A DNA stretch of 64,000 bases from assembly GCA_963971535.1 (NCBI GenBank), contig OZ020586.1, positions 78,534,412-78,598,411 of the forward strand. The letters run 5' to 3'. The DNA comes from Notolepis coatsorum. Lineage: Eukaryota > Chordata > Actinopteri > Aulopiformes > Paralepididae. Below are positions 34,901 to 45,983 of the stretch, piece after piece (positions within the stretch are counted from its first letter, which is position 1; each line of letters opens with the position of its first letter). The notes under the pieces were generated by a model, which was given only the letters and a program-made list of their open reading frames with translations, searched no databases and was not told the DNA's origin. A program made the translations under genes and the position numbers.

Positions 34901-37900
34901 CTACCAGCCCAGCTCCCAGGCCAAGCAGCACCCGGGCAACCAGGGCAGGCAGCTGGGCTACCAGGGCACGCAGCTGGGCTACCAGTCCAGCTCCCAGACC
35001 GAGCAGCAGCCAAGCTACCATGGCATGCAGCAACAGGGCTCCCGGATCGAGCAGCAGCTAAGCTACCAGGCCAAGCAACACCCAAGCTACCAGCCCAGCT
35101 CTCAGGCCAAGCAGCAGCCAAGCTACCATGGCATGCAGCAACAGGGCTCCCGGATCGAGCAGCAGCTAAGCTACCAGGCCAAGCAACACCCAAGCTACCA
35201 GCCCAGCTCCCAGGCCAGGCGGCACCCAGGCTACCAGCGTGAAACCCAGGCTAAGCAGCAGGTAGGCTACCAGGGCATGCAGCAACCAAGCTACCAGGGC
35301 ACACAGCAACAGGGCAACCAGGCAAGCTTTCAATCTGGCTCCCAGGCCAAGCAGCAACCAAGCTACCATCCCAGCTCCCAAGCCAAGCAACACCCAAGCT
35401 ACCAGCCCGGCTCCCAGGCCAAGCAGCAGCCCAGCTCCCAGGCCAAGCAGCAGCCAAGCTACCAGGGCATTCGGCAACAGGGCAACCAGCCAAGCTTTCA
35501 ATCTGGTTCCCAGGCCAAGCAGCAGCTAAGCTACCAGGGCATGCAGCAACATGGCTCCCAGGCCGAGCAGCAACCAAGCTACCAGGGCACGCAGCAACAG
35601 GGCAACCAGCCTGAAACCGAGGCCAAGCAGCATCCCAGCTCCCAGACCAAGCAGCACCCAAGCTACCAGGGCACTCTGCAACGGGGCAACCAGCCAAGCT
35701 ACCAGCCTGAAACCGAGGCCAAGCAGCAGGCAAGCTACCAGGGCATGCAGCAACAGGGCAACTACCCTGAAACCGAGGCCAAGCAGCATCCCAGCTCCCA
35801 GGCCAAGCAGCAGCCCAGCTCCCAGACCGAGCAGCAGCCAAGCTACCAGCCCAGCTCCCAGGCCGAGCAGCAACCAAGCTACCAGGGCACACAGCAACAG
35901 GGCAACCAGCCTGAAACCGAGGCCAAGCAGCATCCCAGCTCCCAGACCAGCTCCCAGACCAAGCAGCACCCAAGCTACCAGGGCACTCTGCAATGGGGCA
36001 ACCAGCCAAGCTACCAGCCTGAAACTGAGGCCAAGCAGCAGGCAAGCTACCAGGGCATGCAGCAACAGGGCAACCAGCCTGAAACCGAGGCCAAGCAGCA
36101 GACCAGCTCCCAGGCCAAGCAGCAGACCAGCTCCCAGACCGAGCAGCACCCAAGCTACCAGCCCAGCTCCCAGGCCAAGCAGCAGCCAAGCTACCAGGGC
36201 ACTCTGCAACAGGGCAACCAGCCAAGCTTCCAATCTGGTTCCCAGGCCAAGCAACACCCAAGCTACCAGCCCGGCTCCCAGGCCAAGCAGCAGCCCAGCT
36301 ACCAGGCCAAGCAACACCCAAGCTACCAGGGCACGCAGCAACCGGGCAACCAGCCAAGCTTCCAATCTGGTTCCCAGGCCAAGCAACACCCAAGCTACCA
36401 GCCCGGCTCCCATGCCAAGCAGCATCCCAGCTCCCAGGCCAAGCGGCAGCCCAGCTCCCAGACCGAGCAGCACCCAAGCTACCAGCCCAACTCCCAGGCC
36501 AAGCAGCAGGCAAGCGCCCAGCCCAGCTCCCAGGTTAAGCAGCAGCCAAGCTACCAGGGCACTCTGCAACAGGGCAACCAGCCAAGCTTCCAATCTGGTT
36601 CCCAGGCTAAGCAACACCCAAGCTACCAGCCCGGCTCCCAGGCCAAGCAGCAGCCAAGCTCCCAGGCCGAGCACCAACCAAGCTCCCAGGCCAAGCAGCA
36701 GCCAAGCTACCAGCCTGAAACCCAGGCTAAGCAGCAGCTAAGCTTTCAGGCCAAGCAGCAGCCAAGCTACCAACCCAGCTCCCAGGCCAAGCAGCAGCCC
36801 AGCTACCAGGCCAAGCAACACCCAAGCTACCAGGGCACGCAGCAACCGGGCAACCAGCCACACTTCCAATCTGGCTCCCATGCCAAGCAGCATCCCAGCT
36901 CCCAGGCCAAGCGGCAGCCCAGCTCCCAGACCGAGCAGCACCCAAGCTACCAGCCCAACTCCCAGGCCAAGCAGCAGGCAAGCGCCCAGCCCAGCTCCCA
37001 GGTTAAGCAGCAGCCAAGCTACCAGGGCACTCTGCAACAAGGCAACCAGCCAATCTTCCAATCTGGTTCCCAGGCCAAGCAGCAGCCAAGCTACCAGGGC
37101 ACTCTGCAACAGGGCAACCAGCCAAGCTTCCAATCTGGTTCCCAGGCCGAGCAGCAGCCAAGCTACCAGCTAAGCTACCATGGCACGCAGCAGCTAAGCT
37201 ACCAGGGCACGCAGCAACATGGCTCCCAGGCCGAGCAGCAGCCAAGCTACCAGCGCACTCAGCAACAGGGCAACCAGCCTGAAACCGAGGCCAAGCAGCA
37301 ACCCAGCTCCCAGACCGAGCAGCAGGCCGAGCAGCAACCAAGCTACCAGGGCATGCAGCAACAAGGCAACCAGCCAAGATACCAGCCTGAAACCGAGGCC
37401 AAGCAGCAACCCAGCTCCCAGGCCAAGCAGCAGGCAAGCTACCAGCCCAATCAGCAGCCAAGCTACCAGCCTGAAACCGAGGCCAAGCAACACCAAAGCT
37501 ACCGGCCCAGCTTCCAGGCCGAGCAGCAGCCAAGCTACCAGCCTGAAACCCAGGCCAAGCAGCAGCCCAGCTCCCAGGCCAAGCAGCAGCCAAGCTACCA
37601 GGGCATGCAGCAACAGGGCAACCAGCCTGAAACCGAGCCCAAGCAGCATCCCATCTCTCAGGACAAGCAGCAACCAAGCTACCAGCCCAGCTCCCAGGCT
37701 GAGCAGCAACCAAGCTACCAGGGCACGCAGCAACAGGCCAACCAGCCAAGCTACCAGCCTGAAACCGAGGTCAAGCAGCAACCCAGCTCCCAGGCCAAGC
37801 AGCAGGCAAGCTACCAGGGCATGCAGCAACAGGGCAACCAGCCTGAAACCGAGGCCAAGCAGCAACCCAGCTCCCAGGCCAAGCAGCAGGCAACCTACCA

Positions 37901-38445
37901 GCCCAGCTCCCAGGCCAAGCAACACCCCAGCTCCCAAGCCGAGCAGCAGCCAAGCTACCAGCCTGAAACCGAGGCCAAGCAGCAGCCAAGCTCCCAGGCC
38001 GAGCACCAACCAAGCTCCCAGGCCAAGCAGCAGCCAAGCTACCAGCCTGAAACCCAGGCTAAGCAGCAGCTAAGCTTTCAGGCCAAGCAGCAGCCAAGCT
38101 ACCAACCCAGCTCCCAGGCCAAGCAGCACCCAAGCTACCTGGGCACACGGCAACAAAGCTCTCAGGCTAAGGAGCAGACGCAGTCTAGCTACCAGCATCC
38201 AGGTTCCTCCAGCTTCTATGGTTCTTATCCCATATCTACCAAGACTGGAGATGCAGATGGGTGAGTTTATCTTGGCCTTCACTCTGGAATGTCTAGGGTC
38301 ACTGCTGAGACTAATGGTACAATGACTTAGTTGCTAGAGTTATGTCTCATTCCCTCTTTGACTCCACAGCTATGGAAGGCCTAAAGGAGTTGGCAATGAT
38401 TCTCACCAGCCAGGGCATGGATATGACTCCACCAGCAGGGACTAA
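31975..38445 (+). CDS. Gene B: giant secreted QSYP-repeat protein, 2010 aa
   Basis: Five exons with GT-AG borders: coding 31975-32003, 32089-32135, 32380-38260 and 38370-38445 (TAA at 38443), exon 4 ending at 38454, and 3'UTR exon 5 from 38541. The start is the first ATG of a frame that gives a clear signal peptide: MAEAMESVLR, hydrophobic VVLLALLITGG, then HQA as a likely cleavage site. Residues about 91-178 hold two gapless 32-residue motifs exactly 56 residues apart. After about residue 200 the protein is low-complexity 12-residue units of the type PSYQPSSQAKQQ, mixed with GTQQQGNQPSFQSGSQ and PETEAKQQ variants. The C-terminus is GYGRPKGVGNDSHQ followed by PGHGYDSTSRD. There is no cysteine. 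I do not recognise the family. It is likely an extracellular structural, adhesive or cross-linked matrix protein; function unproven. Confidence 0.85.
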
Positions 38446-38597
38446 GGGTAGAAGGTGTGTTTTACTCAGAATTGCCACTTGACTCTTCTGCATGCAGATT
38501 CCTTGAGCTGTTTTGACAAACATTGCATTTCTCATTTCAGATGCTATAACTAGATGATGAGCCTTGGTGAATTTCAATCTTGTGTGGCGTCAACGAA

Positions 38598-38603
38598 AAT
38601 AAA
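38598..38603 (+). terminator. Polyadenylation signal AATAAA, gene B
   Basis: AATAAA in exon 5, within GAAAATAAAATGGAAC. Confidence 0.75.
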
Positions 38604-39015
38604 ATGGAACTTTTACCCAACTTCTTGATTTTGACTTAATGATTTTACCACAGGATTTGTAGCCAAATGTCTTGACCAACATTTCAGACTCTTCAACTTG
38701 TAGGGGACATGTACCAATTTCTGTGTACTGCCACCTGGCTCTGATTTTACTGCGCAATCACCTTGTCTGAACTAGTTACACTCTTACCATTAGGGGACTA
38801 ATGGTAACTTTTAAACTTCAACCCGACCATAACTACCACATTCATTTTAGAATTTTAACCCTTTAAATGCCGGTGTTTGTGATGGCATCACAAATTATTG
38901 TTAAAGAAACTAATGTAAAAATGTTCAATATCAAATGCAAAGTGGATATTTCTAGGGGGGATTATTACAGGCTAGTATAGGTCAATGATTAGCAACACAG
39001 ATTTAATAACTCTTT

Positions 39016-39070
39016 GGGTGTTGCTTGGCCTGGGTTTCAGGTTGGTAGCTAGGGTGCTGCTTGTCCTGGA
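39016..39070 (-). repeat. Antisense 55-bp scrap of the coding repeat (B)
   Basis: Identical to the scrap at 16388-16442 and in the same relative place about 410 bp after the poly(A) signal. On the minus strand it encodes the PSYQPETQAKQH type of repeat. Confidence 0.8.
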
Positions 39071-39909
39071 GTATTTAATTTCATTTGTATTCATCAGTTA
39101 AGATCCAGAGGACTACAAGAGTACTCTGAAGATGTACATTACAATGTGCCATGTTTGGCTATTGTGAAACTGGTTTTAAACATTTTAATCAAACCCCTTG
39201 CCAGTCAACAAAAAAACTAACATGAGGATAAGCAAGAAATACTATACCAAATTATTAGAGAATAGCAAAATTGGTATTAAATGAATATGGAATATATTAG
39301 AAATGGTTGAACTAGTTACACTCAATATTTTACTGACTACGATGGGACATTAAATGGGAATGATGCAACTTCTTTAAAATATGGCCAACCATGGCAGAGA
39401 ATCAATGTCTCACACACACAAGATGGCAGGGATGCTGAGGAGAATATTGCAAGAAATCTCAACTAAATTAATCTGAACTAGAAGGGGGGGGAGATGTTAA
39501 TAAAACATTGACAGAATGGAATTGATATGACACTAATCAAGAAAGTAATCTACATATGTAATATATCCTTCACAACCGGTTCATTTCCTCAGAAAATGAA
39601 AATTACAAAAGTTATTCAGTTATATAAAGCTGGAGAGAAACGCCACTTGACCAATTATAGGCCAGTATCCTTACTTTGCCAGTTCTTAAATATTGGAAAA
39701 ACTATTTCAAGTTAGATGACTTCATTAATAAACACAACATTTGAACAGATGGTCAGTATGGTTTCAGAGCTAACAGATAAACAGCAATATGGCACTAAGC
39801 TGTAGGGACCCCTTATAAGGGGACCCTGCTGTTTTTATCATAAATCGACCAATACAGACCGTATTAATTAATGTAGCCAAGAGTAAATACCACAATCCTA
39901 TCAAAGCAG

Positions 39910-40049
39910 CAGTCAAGGCGGTTAGGTGGCCGAGCGGAGATTGCGTTAGTCACCAACCCCGGAGCTGTGAGCTGGATTCGAACCCAGCTCACAGCTCCGG
40001 GGTTGGTGACTAACGCAATCTCCGCTCGGCCACCTAACCGCCTTGACTG
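39910..40049. repeat. 140-bp palindrome made of a doubled SINE head
   Basis: Bases 39910-39979 and 39980-40049 are reverse complements with one mismatched pair (39976/40083 equivalent at the inner stem, A against C at 39976 and 39983) and no spacer; the centre is TTCGAA. The repeated part is the tRNA-derived head (GGCGGTTAGGTGGCCGAGCG). Confidence 0.9.
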
Positions 40050-40399
40050 TATTAGAGGGTGGGAGAAGCTGGCGGGGTGGGTCCGGGTCGTTGTAAACAG
40101 CGACTCCTACAGTTCGGTTGGGGCGCCTGCTAAGCGCGGATAGGACTTGAGGGGGATAGTGTGATCCTCCCACACGCTACGCCCTCTCGATGAGAATCCG
40201 CGCTGCCAGGTGAAAAGAAGCGGTGATTGGCTGGACGTGTGTCGGAGGAAGCACGTGGTAGCCTCCACTCTCCCAGATGATCTGACTGTGGGGGGTAAGT
40301 GCGCAGCGACCAGGAAGGGACTGGGAATTGGCATACGACTAACATTGGGATGGGAGAAAATCGGAGGAAAATGGAGGAAAAAAAAAATAATAATAAAAA
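39917..40399 (+). mobile_element. tRNA-derived SINE with inverted second head
   Basis: Same family as 4329-4788 and 18391-18860 (shared GTGTCGGAGGAAGCACG-type block and GGGAGAAAATCGGAGG end). A 10-bp target duplication, CAGCAGTCAA, lies at 39907-39916 and 40400-40409. The matching site in unit A (about 17265) is empty. The head is present forward and then inverted, giving the 140-bp palindrome. Confidence 0.85.
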
Positions 40400-40581
40400 C
40401 AGCAGTCAAAGTGTATATTTTCAGCACTACGTTTGTTTACCAGATGGGTGACCATAAATCATCACATGCCGATATCACCTGTGGACTCCCACAGGGGTCA
40501 GTGTTAGGACCTTTGTTTATTTTATACATCAAGGACATATGTAGTATAACAAATATTTTTAATATTTTAATATATTTATAT

Positions 40582-40852
40582 TGTGGTGACACTTATCACG
40601 CACAATTGGTGCAGACATTCACTGGACTTGAGGAGCAGAGGAATGCTCCTTTAAGCCTGGGGATTCTGGGAACGGTGTGGGTATTTGGTGACGTATATTA
40701 GGTCACCTGTCAGCTGTCAGCTGGCTGCTGTCACTTTGAAGTAGTAACGTTAAACGCCTCTGCACTCTGTTTTGATGTATGTAATTTATGTTGGGAAGTA
40801 AAGGAAAGACTCGACTACCGTCTCCCGTTTCATCCTTTCTTGCGATCCCACA
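40582..40852 (+). repeat. 5' LTR of the Ty3/Gypsy element
   Basis: 271 bp, identical to the 3' LTR on visual comparison. Confidence 0.9.
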
Positions 40853-40886
40853 TTGGTGACCCGAAGTACGTGAGGAATATTACATC

Positions 40887-41603
40887 ATGACGGACGGAGA
40901 AGTGAACATTATCTACGCCGCTGCAATCAAGTTACCCGACTTCTGGCATCACAGCCCTCGACCCTGGTTTCAACACATTGAAGCTCAGTTCGAGTTGAGA
41001 GGAATAACGCAGGATGTTACGAAATATTATCATGTGGTAGCAGCATTGGATGCCCAGACGACGGCCCGCGCTATGGGGCTGCTGGAAGCCCCGCCAGCTG
41101 CCGGCAAATATGACGCTATCAAGGCATTCCTTTTGCAATTATTTGAACTGTCGGAGATTGAAAAGGCGGATCGTCTATTGTCACTTAACGGCCTCGGCGA
41201 CGGCAAGCCGTCCGAACTGATGGACAGGATGCTGTCCGTTTTGGGCTCGGCAGATCCCTCTTTTTTATTTAAACATGTTTTCATGCGTCAGCTCCCAGCG
41301 CCTGTGCGCACCGCCCTGGCCAGCTCTCCCGTCTCCTTCACCAAGGACTACCGCGCGCTGGCTGCCGAAGCGGACAGGATTTATCTCGCCAACCGACAGC
41401 AGTTTGTGCATGCGCTGCTTCCAGCCTACCACCCACCTACCCACCTAGTGGACGCTGCGGACGCCGCTGCAGCAGTGACTGCCCGTCGCCAGGGTAACAG
41501 TGGATGGTGTTATTTCCATAACCGGTTTGGCGCCAGGGCCAAACAGTGTCGCCCACCGTGCAATTACAGTGACCAGGGAAACGCCAGGGCCAATGCTCAT
41601 TAA
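40887..41603 (+). CDS. Gag of the Ty3/Gypsy element
   Basis: A 238-codon frame. The N-terminal part ([20 protein letters not shown]) is typical of Gag in this group. The C-terminus has the C-x2-H-x9-C-x3-C knuckle ([18 protein letters not shown]) that is characteristic of CsRn1-type elements instead of the usual CCHC. It would form the particle shell and bind RNA. Pol follows at once in a different frame. Confidence 0.85.
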   Translation: MTDGEVNIIYAAAIKLPDFWHHSPRPWFQHIEAQFELRGITQDVTKYYHVVAALDAQTTARAMGLLEAPPAAGKYDAIKAFLLQLFELSEIEKADRLLSLNGLGDGKPSELMDRMLSVLGSADPSFLFKHVFMRQLPAPVRTALASSPVSFTKDYRALAAEADRIYLANRQQFVHALLPAYHPPTHLVDAADAAAAVTARRQGNSGWCYFHNRFGARAKQCRPPCNYSDQGNARANAH

Positions 41604-41608
41604 CAGCC

Positions 41609-44600
41609 ATGAGCGTTGGCGGAGGCAGCAGGCTGCTATTTATTAAGGACACCTTATTTGGCCGGCGACTACTAGTCGACTCGGGCGCGCAACGAAGCAT
41701 CCTGCCTGCTACAGCTGTGGACACTATGGCTGGGGGCCACGGTCCCCCCATGGACGCTGCTAATGGCACGCCTATACGTACCTACGGAACCAGGTATGTA
41801 GAGGTGTGTTTTGGCGGGCGCCGTTTCGGGTGGGAGTTTGTCATGGCCGCTGTGTCAGTTCCTCTCCTCGGCGCGGACTTCCTGTGTGCGTTCAGGCTGC
41901 TAGTGGACATTACAAACTGTCGCCTAATCGATGCTGTCTCCTTCGCTACCTACCCGTGCACGCTGGGAGGGCCAGGGACACTAGGTCTGTCCAACATGCT
42001 TGCTGCTGGGGATGTATATCAGCGCCTCCTAGCGGAGTTCCCTATCCTCACCACGCCTACATTTTCCTCAGCAGTCGCTAAGCATGGCGTGGAGCACTAT
42101 ATAGCCACTGTCGGTCCCCCGGTCTATGCACGTGCTCGGCGCCTTGACCCAGCTAAGCTCTCCATTGCCAGGGAGGAATTTGCAACCATGGAACGCCTTG
42201 GAATTGTGCGCCGTTCTAACAGTCCGTGGGCCTCCCCCCTGCATATGGTCACTAAGGCTGATGGTGGGTGGCGTCCCTGTGGCGATTTCCGACGCCTAAA
42301 CAACGCCACGACCCCGGACCGGTACCCCGTCCCGCATATACAGGACTTCTCCGCCCACCTGGCGGGGACCACCATCTTTTCCAAGGTGGACTTGGTGCGG
42401 GGATACCACCAGGTACCAGTTCACCCACGGGACGTTCCCAAGACGGCGGTCATCACTCCTTTTGGCCTGTTCGAGTTTCTGCGGATGCCCTTTGGCCTCA
42501 AGGGGGCGGCACAGACTTTCCAGCGACTGATGGACTCGGTGCTGCGGGATATGGCATTCATGTTCGTATACTTGGACGACATTCTCGTAGCCAGCACGTC
42601 TGCAGAGGAGCACCTGACACATCTCAGGCAGTTGTTTGAGCGGCTCAGTGCACATGGGCTCATTGTTAACCCCGCCAAGTGCCAGTTCGGCCGGTCGTCT
42701 ATAGATTTCCTCGGGCACAGGGTCTCAGCAGAGGGAGCCGTTCCGCTCCCTGCCAGGGTGGACGCCGTTGCCAGCTTTCCACGCCCCCGCACCGTGAAGT
42801 CCCTGCAGGAGTTCCTAGGCATGGTGAACTTCTACAACAGGTTCATTCCCCGTGCTGCTCACCTCATGCGTCCCTTGTATGAAGCCCTGCGTGGTAAGGA
42901 CCCCAAGGCCGAGGTGGACTGGTCCCCGTGTACCGACAACGCTTTTTTGGGCGCTAAAACTGCACTGGCCAATGCCGCATTACTGGCACACCCATTTCCT
43001 ACCGCCCCTATCGCCCTCACAACTGACGCCTCAGACTACGCAGTGGGGGCAGTGTATGAACAGTGGGTGGGGGGGGGCTGGCAACCGCTTGCTTTCTTCA
43101 GTCGCCAGCTGCGGGACAATGAAAGAAAGTACAGCACCTTTGACCGGGAGCTCCTAGGCCTCTTCCTGGCCATCAGGCACTTCAGATTCCTGCTGGAGGG
43201 CCGACGGTTTACTGCCTTTGTGGATCACAAGCCACTCGCCTTCGCCATGGCCAAGGCCACCGAGCCGTGGTCAGGGCGCCAGCAGCGCCAACTCTCCGCC
43301 ATCTCCGAGTTTACCACGGACTTACGGCATGTCGCAGGTAAAGACAACTACGTCGCTGACTGCCTCTCCCGGACGGTGGTGGGGGCCGTCCACTTGGGAC
43401 TGGACTACGCTGCCATGGCTGCCGACCAGGCCACTGACAAGGACATGCAGGCCTACCGAACAGCCGACACTGGGCTAAGGTTAGAGGATGTGCAGGTTGG
43501 TATTGCCAACACCACGCTCCTCTGCGACGTCTCCACCGGTCAGCCCCGTCCGATGGTTCCCGCTGGCTGGCGGCGGCAGGTATTCGAAGCCATCCATGGC
43601 CTGTCGCACCCGGGGGTGAAGGCGTCAACTAAGCTGGTCAGTGCTAAATTCGTCTGGCATGGCCTCAGGAAGGACATCGCAGCCTGGGCCGGCTCCTGCG
43701 TGGCGTGCCAGCGTGCAAAGATACACCGTCACACCAAAGCCCCCTTGGCACCGTTTCTCGTGCCGGAGAGGCGCTTTGACCATGTCAATGTGGACCTGGT
43801 GGGTCCCCTGCCCCCCTCCCACGGGTTCACTCACCTCCTCACCATGGTGGACAGAACCACTAGGTGGCCGGAGGTGGTCCCGCTGGCATCGACCACATCC
43901 GCCGAGGTGGCCCGGGCGTTCATTGGGTCCTGGGTAGCCCGTTTTGGCACACCATCTGATCTCACATCCGACCGGGGCCCACAGTTTACGTCCGGGCTCT
44001 GGACTGCAGTTGCCGAGGGCCTGGGAGTGAAGCTCCACCGCACCACAGCCTACAACCCACAGGGCAACGGCTTGTGTGAACGGTTTCACCGCTCTATGAA
44101 GGCTGCTCTGCGGGCCAGCCTTACGGACTGCAACTGGGTCGACCGGCTTCCCTGGGTCATGCTTGGCCTGCGCTCCGCCCCCAAAGAAGACCTGCAGGCC
44201 TCGGCTGCTGAGCTGGTGTACGGACAGCCGCTGCGAGTCCCTGGGGAGTTCCTCCCGGATGCCGAGGCTCCCTGGTCGGTCACCTCATCTCGGACTGTGC
44301 TCAGGGATGGCGCCGGTGCTTTCACCCCAGTCCCAACTTCCCAGCACTACCTCCCGCAGTCCTACATGCCTAGGGATCTGCAGTCAGCCAGGTATGTTTT
44401 CATTCGCCATGACAGCCACCGTACTCCTCTGCAGCCCCCTTACGACGGCCCTTTTCGCGTCCTGGAGGCGGGGCCTAAGAACTTCATGGTGGACATTGGA
44501 GGAAGGTCAGAGCGGGTATCTGTCGACCGGCTCAAGCCTGCCCATTTGGACCTAGACAGGCCAGTTGAACTGGCCCGGCCCCCGCGGTGTGGACGACCCC

Positions 44601-44752
44601 CTGCCCGGCCCCTGCCAACTGCTTTTCCCTCTAGTCACCTCATATCTCCTGAATCCCCCCCACACGCCCCAATCCCCACCTCTACCCCTGCACGGGTGAT
44701 ACGGACTCGTTTTGGGCGCCTGATCCGCCCCCGCCTCGTTGACTGTGGATGA
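41609..44752 (+). CDS. Pol of the Ty3/Gypsy element (PR-RT-RH-IN)
   Basis: A 1047-codon frame with domains in Ty3/Gypsy order. Aspartic protease (LVDSGAQRS) is near residue 25. Reverse transcriptase follows, with [11 protein letters not shown] near residue 320. RNase H has [12 protein letters not shown] near residue 475. Integrase has an HHCC finger (ending CVACQ) and a DDE core with [12 protein letters not shown] and [21 protein letters not shown]-type C-terminal module closes it. The order RT-RH-IN separates it from Copia elements. No env is present. Confidence 0.9.
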   Translation: MSVGGGSRLLFIKDTLFGRRLLVDSGAQRSILPATAVDTMAGGHGPPMDAANGTPIRTYGTRYVEVCFGGRRFGWEFVMAAVSVPLLGADFLCAFRLLVDITNCRLIDAVSFATYPCTLGGPGTLGLSNMLAAGDVYQRLLAEFPILTTPTFSSAVAKHGVEHYIATVGPPVYARARRLDPAKLSIAREEFATMERLGIVRRSNSPWASPLHMVTKADGGWRPCGDFRRLNNATTPDRYPVPHIQDFSAHLAGTTIFSKVDLVRGYHQVPVHPRDVPKTAVITPFGLFEFLRMPFGLKGAAQTFQRLMDSVLRDMAFMFVYLDDILVASTSAEEHLTHLRQLFERLSAHGLIVNPAKCQFGRSSIDFLGHRVSAEGAVPLPARVDAVASFPRPRTVKSLQEFLGMVNFYNRFIPRAAHLMRPLYEALRGKDPKAEVDWSPCTDNAFLGAKTALANAALLAHPFPTAPIALTTDASDYAVGAVYEQWVGGGWQPLAFFSRQLRDNERKYSTFDRELLGLFLAIRHFRFLLEGRRFTAFVDHKPLAFAMAKATEPWSGRQQRQLSAISEFTTDLRHVAGKDNYVADCLSRTVVGAVHLGLDYAAMAADQATDKDMQAYRTADTGLRLEDVQVGIANTTLLCDVSTGQPRPMVPAGWRRQVFEAIHGLSHPGVKASTKLVSAKFVWHGLRKDIAAWAGSCVACQRAKIHRHTKAPLAPFLVPERRFDHVNVDLVGPLPPSHGFTHLLTMVDRTTRWPEVVPLASTTSAEVARAFIGSWVARFGTPSDLTSDRGPQFTSGLWTAVAEGLGVKLHRTTAYNPQGNGLCERFHRSMKAALRASLTDCNWVDRLPWVMLGLRSAPKEDLQASAAELVYGQPLRVPGEFLPDAEAPWSVTSSRTVLRDGAGAFTPVPTSQHYLPQSYMPRDLQSARYVFIRHDSHRTPLQPPYDGPFRVLEAGPKNFMVDIGGRSERVSVDRLKPAHLDLDRPVELARPPRCGRPPARPLPTAFPSSHLISPESPPHAPIPTSTPARVIRTRFGRLIRPRLVDCG

Positions 44753-44789
44753 TCTTTTGGGGGGTTATTGTGAATTCTGGGGGGGCCTG

Positions 44790-45060
44790 TGTGGTGACAC
44801 TTATCACGCACAATTGGTGCAGACATTCACTGGACTTGAGGAGCAGAGGAATGCTCCTTTAAGCCTGGGGATTCTGGGAACGGTGTGGGTATTTGGTGAC
44901 GTATATTAGGTCACCTGTCAGCTGTCAGCTGGCTGCTGTCACTTTGAAGTAGTAACGTTAAACGCCTCTGCACTCTGTTTTGATGTATGTAATTTATGTT
45001 GGGAAGTAAAGGAAAGACTCGACTACCGTCTCCCGTTTCATCCTTTCTTGCGATCCCACA
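44790..45060 (+). repeat. 3' LTR of the Ty3/Gypsy element
   Basis: 271 bp, preceded by a G-rich purine tract. Confidence 0.9.
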
Positions 45061-45408
45061 ATATATATTTTTTTATTTGCAGACTATACCATGTGTTTTG
45101 TTCTGGGTTTGATTTAAATAAATTGTCATTAAATTTGAGTAAAAACAAACGTATGTTATTTGGTAATCGTAAAATACACACGCAAGTACAAATTATTATA
45201 GATGTTAACATTGAAAGTGTATGACAAATAAATTCTAGGTGTGACACTGAACCACAAAATCTGCTGGAAACATCACACAAACTACATAAAAACTAAAATT
45301 GCACTATACTAGGGAAAACAAAATGCATCTTGAATCATAAATCACTGTACATTCTATATTGCTCACTACCATATCTGACCTACTGTGTGGAGATTTGGGA
45401 TAACACTT

Positions 45409-45983
45409 TTGTATTTTATTTTTTTATTTTTTAAACAAACACATATACAAACATGACAACATAAGATTAGATATACAAGCATTAATTAACAGTGCACATC
45501 AATGAAACCACCATTTAGATAAATGTCTTATACAAGATATACACCTAACACCTGCTATCTAATACCCTACATACATATGCTCCTGCTCGCTACCCCCGCC
45601 CCCGGACCCCCCATTGGATAATCCATTCATTATCATTCGCTCCTAACCAGGCATTACTCTATGCTAGCTTTTATTCTCTCCACCACTTCTAACCACATTG
45701 TCATTTTGGATTCATTGAGACCCAAAATTATTGCTGTAGATATTTCTAGATAAATCACATCGAGATATGTAAGAATCCAGACCTTCCGGCACATTTTTTC
45801 CGGTTGAAACCATTGTGATGCTATCAGCTTTTTAGCCACTGTGATACCAGATAAAACCAATCTCTTTAGCTGTATAGGTACTGCATGCTCAAAAACATCA
45901 TTCAGCAGTAATACAGAGGGGTGTACAGGTATATTCAGAGTTAAGAGATTTGATAATTGCTGGGTCACTTCTTTCCAGAATAT
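45409..45983 (-). mobile_element. 5'-truncated L1/Tx1-type LINE with 19-bp target duplication
   Basis: GAGATTTGGGATAACACTT stands at 45390-45408 and again at 45984-46002, a long target duplication typical of L1 retrotransposition. The minus-strand frame 45968-45654 resembles the C-terminal end of Tx1/L1 ORF2 (RLVLSGITVAKKLIASQWF). The 3' end is T-rich on the plus strand. Absent from unit A. Confidence 0.85.

Larger units (their letters stand above)
40582..45060 (+). mobile_element. Ty3/Gypsy LTR retrotransposon, CsRn1-like, looks whole
   Basis: Two 271-bp LTRs (40582-40852 and 44790-45060) with TGTGG...CCCACA ends were identical on my reading, so the insertion is very young. ATAT is duplicated on both sides. 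A primer site starting TGGTGACCC, tRNA-Trp-like, follows the 5' LTR, and a G-rich purine tract precedes the 3' LTR. Gag and pol frames are both long and open. It lies within the fossil LINE of unit B and is absent from units A and C. CsRn1-clade assignment rests on the primer site and the Gag CHCC motif. Confidence 0.9.

Noticed and set aside
32940-38200. Gene B as a zona pellucida or choriogenin gene
   Set aside because: The Pro/Gln-rich repeats recall choriogenins, but there is no ZP domain, no trefoil and no cysteine. The C-terminal exon is short and unrelated.
39960-40000. Functional tRNA gene at the SINE head
   Set aside because: The tRNA-like part is interrupted by its own inverted copy and is followed by a SINE body.
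41030-44826. Minus-strand and alternative frames across the Ty3/Gypsy element
   Set aside because: They are shadows of the gag and pol frames.
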